Shown: in pieces, positions 59,118 to 64,000 of the stretch | Layout of the letters: every line of letters starts with the position of its first letter | Position numbering within the stretch: the stretch's first letter is position 1 | Source: an uncultured Lachnospiraceae bacterium | Lineage (GTDB): Bacteria; Bacillota; Clostridia; Lachnospirales; Lachnospiraceae | Direction: 5' to 3' | Length of the DNA: 64,000 nt | Assembly (NCBI GenBank): GCA_910588295.1 | Contig: CAJUQO010000007.1 | Span: 1-64,000, forward strand | Translations under genes and position numbers: made by a program | The notes under the pieces: generated by a model | The model's input: only the letters and a program-made list of their open reading frames with translations | Databases searched by the model: none | What the model was told of the DNA's origin: nothing

Positions 59118-60572
59118 ATTAATTATGAAATCAGGTATATGCTGATGCTGCTGACGGCCATAATTAATCAGAAGACTCTTCAACCGCCGAGAAGATATGT
59201 AAAATGGGAGACGGTTCTAAAAGTTTCTGATTATCAGAAGGTTATCAGTATTGTTTATCTTGGCATTCTGGGGATCGAGAAAGAGATCTCGGAAGAATGC
59301 GAAGAGCAATTTTTTCAGAGCTACAAAAAGGAACTTCTTCTGCGTGAGTCTTACAGCAACGCTGAGGAAGTGATTATGTGGCAGCTGGAAAGATATGGGA
59401 TTGAAGCGCTGGTGCTCTCGGATACGAGGGTGGAGGAGCTGTATCCCAAACCGGAAATGGCTAACCTTGGGAAGCTTGAGATTCTGGTAAATAAGATGAG
59501 TCTACCCCAAATTCACCGCCTGATGCGCGATATGGACTATGGGGAAGTCGAAAACCGTATGGGGATAGGGACGCAGTATGAGCGTGTTCCAGGCATTCGG
59601 GTCATGTTTTATGATGAGATGCCGGTTCATAATAAGGCGTTTAAGAAATATTTTTCTTTATCCCTGAAGAAGTACCCATGCCTGGGAAATTACCGGTGTA
59701 TACATATGCTGTCTGCTGAAGACGGATATTTGTACCATATAGGAAAAATGGTGGAGTCCTATCTGGCAGGAGAATTGAAGATACGGGAAGTACTTGACTT
59801 CTGGCGATATCAGAAAGCCGCAGAGGAAGCCGTTCAAAGTAAAAAAGTAAAAGATTTTGTTCAGCGTGTCAAGTGGACGGAATTTGTCCATCAGGCAGAA
59901 TTGCTTGCTGCGCTTTGGTTTGGCGACGGTGCGACGCGGCAGTATGGTGTTGCGCTGGAGTTAGAAGAATACATCCTTTCTTCTGGCAGGGAGAATAAAC
60001 GTCTGGATCAGAGGCTGCTGCCCCATGAGAAAACCAGGCTGGATTTCTACTGGCGGAACAGGGATGCAGAATGGGCGGAAAAAAAGCGGGAATGGTTATT
60101 TCCGCCGAAGGAGTATATGAGTCAGTTTTTTCCCATTCTGAATCAATATTCTTTTTTACTATTCTTGTGTTGGGTGATTCGATGGCTTCGCTTTTTGAGA
60201 CAGTTTGGTGCAATCAGCTGGAGAAGAGCGTGGTGTGGAGTCAGCGTCAGATTTTTAGATATAAAAGAAAAGATGAAAGGGCTGATAGGAAAAAAAGAGA
60301 AGGAAGATCCATCCGGGGAGGAACCTCAAAAGGAAGAGAAGGAAGTCTGGAATAATGAAGAGCCACAGTCCCAGGGCGACGGAAAAGAACCTCGGGGCGA
60401 AGAGGCGGGGATGCCGGACGAAGATGTCTGGGATAAAGGAACCGGGGCTTGGAGTGAAGAGACGGAACCTCAGATCATTGAGGAGGAACCTCAGGCTATT
60501 GAAAATCAAACAGAAATAGAAAGTGGAACAGAAGGAGACAAAGATGTTAAAAAAATTAAAAATCAGGAATAA
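59118..60572 (+). CDS. Nucleotidyltransferase-family (PF14907-like) protein with acidic tail
   Basis: A 484-residue protein resembling the uncharacterised nucleotidyltransferase family PF14907 (NTP_transf_5) over residues 1-300; the usual DID-like catalytic acids are not clear (NLGKLEILVN). A hydrophobic patch lies near residues 335-350, and the last 100 residues are Glu/Pro-rich. The start appears to be ATT at 59118 (AAGGAGGG six bases upstream); the next start, ATG at 59139, lacks a ribosome site. It overlaps the chemoreceptor gene by 29 bp. Confidence 0.65.
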   Translation: MNYEIRYMLMLLTAIINQKTLQPPRRYVKWETVLKVSDYQKVISIVYLGILGIEKEISEECEEQFFQSYKKELLLRESYSNAEEVIMWQLERYGIEALVLSDTRVEELYPKPEMANLGKLEILVNKMSLPQIHRLMRDMDYGEVENRMGIGTQYERVPGIRVMFYDEMPVHNKAFKKYFSLSLKKYPCLGNYRCIHMLSAEDGYLYHIGKMVESYLAGELKIREVLDFWRYQKAAEEAVQSKKVKDFVQRVKWTEFVHQAELLAALWFGDGATRQYGVALELEEYILSSGRENKRLDQRLLPHEKTRLDFYWRNRDAEWAEKKREWLFPPKEYMSQFFPILNQYSFLLFLCWVIRWLRFLRQFGAISWRRAWCGVSVRFLDIKEKMKGLIGKKEKEDPSGEEPQKEEKEVWNNEEPQSQGDGKEPRGEEAGMPDEDVWDKGTGAWSEETEPQIIEEEPQAIENQTEIESGTEGDKDVKKIKNQE

Positions 60573-62226
60573 ACTTTTTGTATCATTTGCCTGCGTACTG
60601 GCTCTTGCAGTCATCATTGCGATTTATTCTATGACACAATTGAAGGATACCAATGAGAATTTTGAACGTTTCATAGCGGATAATTTAGCGGTGGACGATG
60701 CCGTTCAGAATAACCGTATTTACTCTAATGAGATTGCCAGATATCTGCGGGACATGGTGCTGTCCGGTGAGGTAAATAGTACCGTGATGGATACCGTGAA
60801 TGCGGATATCGAGCGTATCCAGGCTAATACCGAAATACTGAATAATCAGCACGTTTTGAACGCGGATACGGTGAACCAGTATGAGACACTGGTGAATAAT
60901 TGGCTTACCATTGGCAATGAGATAATCGGTCAGATAGAGGCGGGCAAGATAGAAGAGGCGAAGAGTGCGATCCTGAGCGAGTGTACTCCTGCGCTGGATG
61001 ATCTGGTTGATGTGGTGAGGGCATTGAGCGAAGAGTCGGTTAAGAACCGCACGGCGGCCGCACAGGAGAGCGTGGCTGTGACAAACCGGAGTATGATCGT
61101 ATTGATTATTATCCTGGTGATCGCTGTTATAATTGCAATAGCTATCTGCGTTGTGGTGACAAAGGATATTGTAGGGCCTATGCGGCAGATTGAAGTGGCT
61201 ATGGAGAGTATGGCCCAGGGCAAGATGTCGCAGAATCTGAGCTACGATTCTCAAGATGAGCTGGGTGTGCTGGTAAATAGTGTGACGACGACTTGTACAG
61301 AGCTCGAGGCAGTTGTCGGGGATCTGACCCATCTTCTGGACGAGATGGCAAAGGGTAATTTTGATCTTTATGCTAAGGAAGAGGCCTATAAGGGTGATTT
61401 TCTTCCGTTGCTGGCATCTATCCGCCAGATGAACAAGAGCCTGAGCGACACAATGAGACAGATTAACGATGCTTCCGATCAGGTAGCCAGTGGTGCCGAC
61501 CAGGTTTCGTCCGGTGCCCAGGCCCTGTCTCAAGGTGCTACGGAGCAGGCAAGCTCTGTGGAGGAGCTTGCAGCTACAGTCAATGAAGTTTCCAGAGAGG
61601 TTACGGAAACGGCTGATAACGCTAGGGAAGCGAGCAACAAAGTTATTGAGGCGCAGGAGAAATTGTCTGTTTCTAATCAGCAGATGCAGGATATGATTGC
61701 GGCTATGGATGAGATCAGCCAGAAATCCGGTGATATAGGTAAGATTATTAAGACCATTGAAGATATTGCGTTCCAGACCAATATTCTGGCGCTGAATGCC
61801 GCTGTGGAGGCGGCCCGTGCCGGTGAGGCAGGAAAGGGCTTTGCGGTGGTTGCTGATGAGGTACGGAATCTAGCTTCCAAGAGTGCAGAGGCAGCCAGCA
61901 ATACAACCGTGCTGATTGAGGGTACGATTCAGGCAGTAGAGAGCGGTACAAATATTGCGGGCCGTACGGCAGAGGCGATCATGGAAACCGTGGACAGTAC
62001 CAAGAGCGCTGTTACTTATGTAGATAAGATTTCGGCGGCCATGAATAATCAGGCAGAGGCGATTTCTCAGGTAACTACAGGTATGGATCAGATCTCCAGC
62101 GTTGTGCAGACCAACTCTGCCACAGCCCAGGAGAGTGCTGCAGCCAGTGAGGAGCTGGCGGGTCAGTCCCAGCTGTTGAAATCGCTTGTATCCCGTTTCA
62201 AACTCAGGGATCTCAAGAGAATATAA
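60544..62226 (+). CDS. Methyl-accepting chemotaxis protein
   Basis: A 560-residue receptor with membrane helices at about 11-32 and 182-206, a periplasmic-type four-helix sensor between them, HAMP, and a signalling domain containing IAFQTNILALNAAVEAARAG and GKGFAVVADEVRNLA. The signalling domain is close to that of the receptor at 22382, but the sensor differs. ATG at 60544 has GAAGGAG seven bases upstream. It overlaps the previous gene by 29 bp. Confidence 0.94.
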   Translation: MLKKLKIRNKLFVSFACVLALAVIIAIYSMTQLKDTNENFERFIADNLAVDDAVQNNRIYSNEIARYLRDMVLSGEVNSTVMDTVNADIERIQANTEILNNQHVLNADTVNQYETLVNNWLTIGNEIIGQIEAGKIEEAKSAILSECTPALDDLVDVVRALSEESVKNRTAAAQESVAVTNRSMIVLIIILVIAVIIAIAICVVVTKDIVGPMRQIEVAMESMAQGKMSQNLSYDSQDELGVLVNSVTTTCTELEAVVGDLTHLLDEMAKGNFDLYAKEEAYKGDFLPLLASIRQMNKSLSDTMRQINDASDQVASGADQVSSGAQALSQGATEQASSVEELAATVNEVSREVTETADNAREASNKVIEAQEKLSVSNQQMQDMIAAMDEISQKSGDIGKIIKTIEDIAFQTNILALNAAVEAARAGEAGKGFAVVADEVRNLASKSAEAASNTTVLIEGTIQAVESGTNIAGRTAEAIMETVDSTKSAVTYVDKISAAMNNQAEAISQVTTGMDQISSVVQTNSATAQESAAASEELAGQSQLLKSLVSRFKLRDLKRI

Positions 62227-62273
62227 AATTCAATTTGTGGCATAGAGAGGGAGGCTTTCCCCTTTGTGTGTAA

Positions 62274-62308
62274 AATGTAACAGTCCGGCCAGTCTGGACT
62301 GTTACATT
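62274..62308 (+). repeat. Structured repeat upstream of the FliD-like gene (copy B)
   Basis: AATGTAACAGTCC (62274-62286) and its perfect complement (62296-62308) form a 13-bp stem with a 9-base loop. Related to 49294-49322. It lies about 28 bp before the start codon of the next gene, without a following T run. Confidence 0.7.
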
Positions 62309-62335
62309 AAAATATAAAGAAAGGAGAATTCAGAT

Positions 62336-63637
62336 ATGGCAATTAACGGAGTAAACTCATTTGGCACAAGTTATTATACGTATCAAGCAGCGATCAATAA
62401 TATGCGTCTGTCCCAGGCATTGTCCAGAAATCCCAGGGCGAGCCAGGCATATTCCGGGTACGGGTCGAAATATTCTTCGTCACGTAGTACCGCTATGCAG
62501 TCCAATATCAGTTTTGCTAAGCAATATAGCACGAGTATGACGGATCTGATGGGGGCGGCCAATGAACTTCGCTCATCGAATAGAGGCAGTGTACTGAATG
62601 ATCTGACGGTTACCAGTACTGACACGTCTATAGCGACGGCGAAGGAAAGATTGACTGTTCGGGATCAGAAGGATATACAGCTGGATATCCAGCAGGTTGC
62701 GCAGGCTCAGCTCAATGTCAGTGATGGTGTTCGTGCTTCGGCTAAAGCAGATTCAGACATGAATTTTGCCGTAGATGACGGATCGAAAACGGTAAATGTT
62801 CGGGTGAGCGCAGTAGACAACAATGGCGCTGCCAGGACAAATGCGGATATGCTGAAAGAAGCGGCGGAGCAGATCAACAGAGGCAATAATGGCGTGACAG
62901 CCAGTGTGGTTCAGAAAGATGGTGTGGCGTCTTTGCAGTTAGAAAGCAAATCCACTGGTGCGGATAATACTTTCCGTGTGAGCGGACAGATGGGTGCAGC
63001 TGCCGGTGTTGAAAATGTTCAGGCAGAAGCCGCTAATGCGAAATATTCTGTTAGCAGCAATGGCCAGACGATGCAGTTTGAATCCCGTACCAATGAAGTG
63101 ACGGTGGATTCCACCCGGATTGGCGTTACTCTTAAGGGAACCGGCCAGGTGACTATTTCCTCCGGAGTGGATGTGGATAAGGCAGCGTCGGCGTTGGATG
63201 ACCTCGTAAAATCTTACAATTCTTCTTTAAAGTTTCTCAATGATAATTATGGCAGAGGAACAGGAGTGGGCAGACAGCTGCGTAATATGGCATCCGGCCT
63301 TGGTTCCGACCAATCCCTGGAGAAGATGGGAATTACAGTGAATAAAGATGCTACTTTGAGCTTTGATAAAGGGTCATTTGTAAAAAGTATGAAGGAGAGT
63401 CCTTCCCAGGCGAGGAGCCTGATATCCAATGTAAACAATATGGCCGAGCGGGCATATGCCAAAGGAGTGACGGGAGTGAATGTGAGCTCCAGTTCGCTGG
63501 TGAATGGTGATGTATCCAGTACAGCGTCGAAGTCTATCACCAATCCCTATAATGTATTTGCCATGTACTCCCGAAGCGGAGCGTATAATATGAGCAATTA
63601 CTATGCGGTTGGTACGATGATGAATTATCTGATCTAA
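62336..63637 (+). CDS. Short FliD-like (filament cap-type) protein
   Basis: A 433-residue protein with no FliD N-terminal D0/D1 motif. The C-terminal half resembles FliD: DLVKSYNSSLKFLNDNYG, ASGLGSDQSLEKMGITVNKD, TLSFDKGSFVKSMKESPSQA. The start region is Tyr/Ser/Asn-rich. The middle is beta-rich with the FlaG-like pattern. It lies alone, far from fliD, after a structured repeat. It could be a second cap, a hook-associated protein or an adhesin-like variant. Confidence 0.75.
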   Translation: MAINGVNSFGTSYYTYQAAINNMRLSQALSRNPRASQAYSGYGSKYSSSRSTAMQSNISFAKQYSTSMTDLMGAANELRSSNRGSVLNDLTVTSTDTSIATAKERLTVRDQKDIQLDIQQVAQAQLNVSDGVRASAKADSDMNFAVDDGSKTVNVRVSAVDNNGAARTNADMLKEAAEQINRGNNGVTASVVQKDGVASLQLESKSTGADNTFRVSGQMGAAAGVENVQAEAANAKYSVSSNGQTMQFESRTNEVTVDSTRIGVTLKGTGQVTISSGVDVDKAASALDDLVKSYNSSLKFLNDNYGRGTGVGRQLRNMASGLGSDQSLEKMGITVNKDATLSFDKGSFVKSMKESPSQARSLISNVNNMAERAYAKGVTGVNVSSSSLVNGDVSSTASKSITNPYNVFAMYSRSGAYNMSNYYAVGTMMNYLI

Positions 63638-63683
63638 ACGGTCTGACTTAAAGGCAGGTAAAAGTGAAGAACCGATAGTAAGC

Positions 63684-63729
63684 AGAGAGAAAAAATGCCG
63701 TATCATAGATGGGAGCATTTTTTCTCTCT
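63684..63729 (+). terminator. Terminator of the FliD-like gene
   Basis: AGAGAGAAAAAATGC (63684-63698) pairs perfectly with the complement (63715-63729), followed by TTTTATTT. It ends the 433-residue gene. Confidence 0.9.
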
Positions 63730-63750
63730 TTTATTTCACGGAGGAGGGGC

Positions 63751-64000
63751 ATGGTTCTGGAAAATCCAAAGAAATTTACCCATGAAATGCAATATCAGAA
63801 GGAGACAGGCCGAAGACTGGAAGCATATCATTGGATGAAAGACGTTGTTTGCAATAAGAGTACGGGGATGGGCATGAAAAAGATGGGTTTTACAGAGAAG
63901 CGCCTCTATAAACAGTTTCGTGTGGCCTTTTATTTGGCTTGTGCCGCCCACAAAGGCCAATGCGACAAAGCCGGATTGGATTATATATGTCATCCGGTGG
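63751..64000 (+). CDS. HD-domain phosphohydrolase-like protein, partial
   Basis: The open frame runs past the end of the window, so only the first 83 residues are seen. It starts MVLENPKKFTHEMQYQKETG and reaches AAHKGQCDKAGLDYICHPV, which resembles the first segment of RelA/SpoT-type HD domains (A-H-x-GQ-x-DK-G-x-Y-x-x-HP). A GGAGGAGGGG ribosome site precedes the ATG. The identity is provisional. Confidence 0.6.
   Translation, partial: MVLENPKKFTHEMQYQKETGRRLEAYHWMKDVVCNKSTGMGMKKMGFTEKRLYKQFRVAFYLACAAHKGQCDKAGLDYICHPV

Overview
The window is almost entirely a flagellar and chemotaxis island of a motile, low-GC-lineage Gram-positive anaerobe. Gene content and order (flgB-fliE-fliF...fliA, a FliY-type switch protein, CheC/CheD/CheV, csrA-fliW, flgM-flgN-flgK-flgL), strong AGGAGG ribosome sites and the fairly balanced base composition point to a clostridial bacterium, most likely Lachnospiraceae. 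The species cannot be named from the sequence alone. No rRNA, tRNA, insertion sequence, prophage or CRISPR array was seen.

Layout. 1-2.8 kb: rfbB (dTDP-glucose dehydratase) and a glycerol-dehydrogenase-like gene, both on the minus strand, then a small membrane protein. 2.8-5 kb: two uncharacterised proteins behind a sigma-28-like promoter. 4.9-9.9 kb (minus): the late filament operon flgM-flgN-flgK-flgL-DUF6470-fliW-csrA. 10-14.7 kb (minus): cheA-cheW-cheR-cheB. 14.8-16.5 kb: an unknown flagellar-type protein plus an FlhB-tail-like protein. 16.6-17.8 kb (minus): two PilZ proteins. 18-22.3 kb: flagellin fliC between two GT-A glycosyltransferases. 22.4-24.2 kb (minus): a chemoreceptor. 24.6-52.3 kb: one very long plus-strand run: lytic transglycosylase, flgB, fliE-K, flgD, flgE, flbD, motAB, fliM, cheY, flgC, fliY, fliO-R, flhB, flhA, fliA, two rod proteins, cheC, cheD, cheV, an EAL-HDOD protein and an SprA-type metalloprotease. 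52.3-54 kb (minus): a ParA ATPase with a ComFB-domain partner. 54-57.3 kb: fliD-fliS-fliT-like. 57.3-63.7 kb: a secreted C39-like protein, an orphan FtsE-like ATPase, a nucleotidyltransferase-family protein, a second chemoreceptor and a short FliD-like protein. The window ends inside an HD-domain gene.

How it works together. The long run encodes the secretion apparatus, basal body, hook, motor and the sigma factor FliA. FlgM and FliA gate the late genes. Sigma-28-type -10 boxes are visible before fliC, the 2.9-kb pair, fliD, flgM, cheA and the C39 gene. CsrA and FliW form the flagellin translational switch, and the fliC leader shows two GGA-in-loop hairpins suited to CsrA. CheA/W/R/B/C/D/V/Y and two receptors form a Bacillus-type chemotaxis pathway.

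Unusual points: flgC lies between cheY and fliY instead of beside flgB; fliL, flhF and flhG are absent from their usual places; FliY carries two near-identical copies of a CheY-binding-like motif; two structured repeat families are dispersed in intergenic DNA; a 13-bp-arm palindrome sits at the predicted PilZ transcript start; and several unannotated proteins are embedded in flagellar operons.
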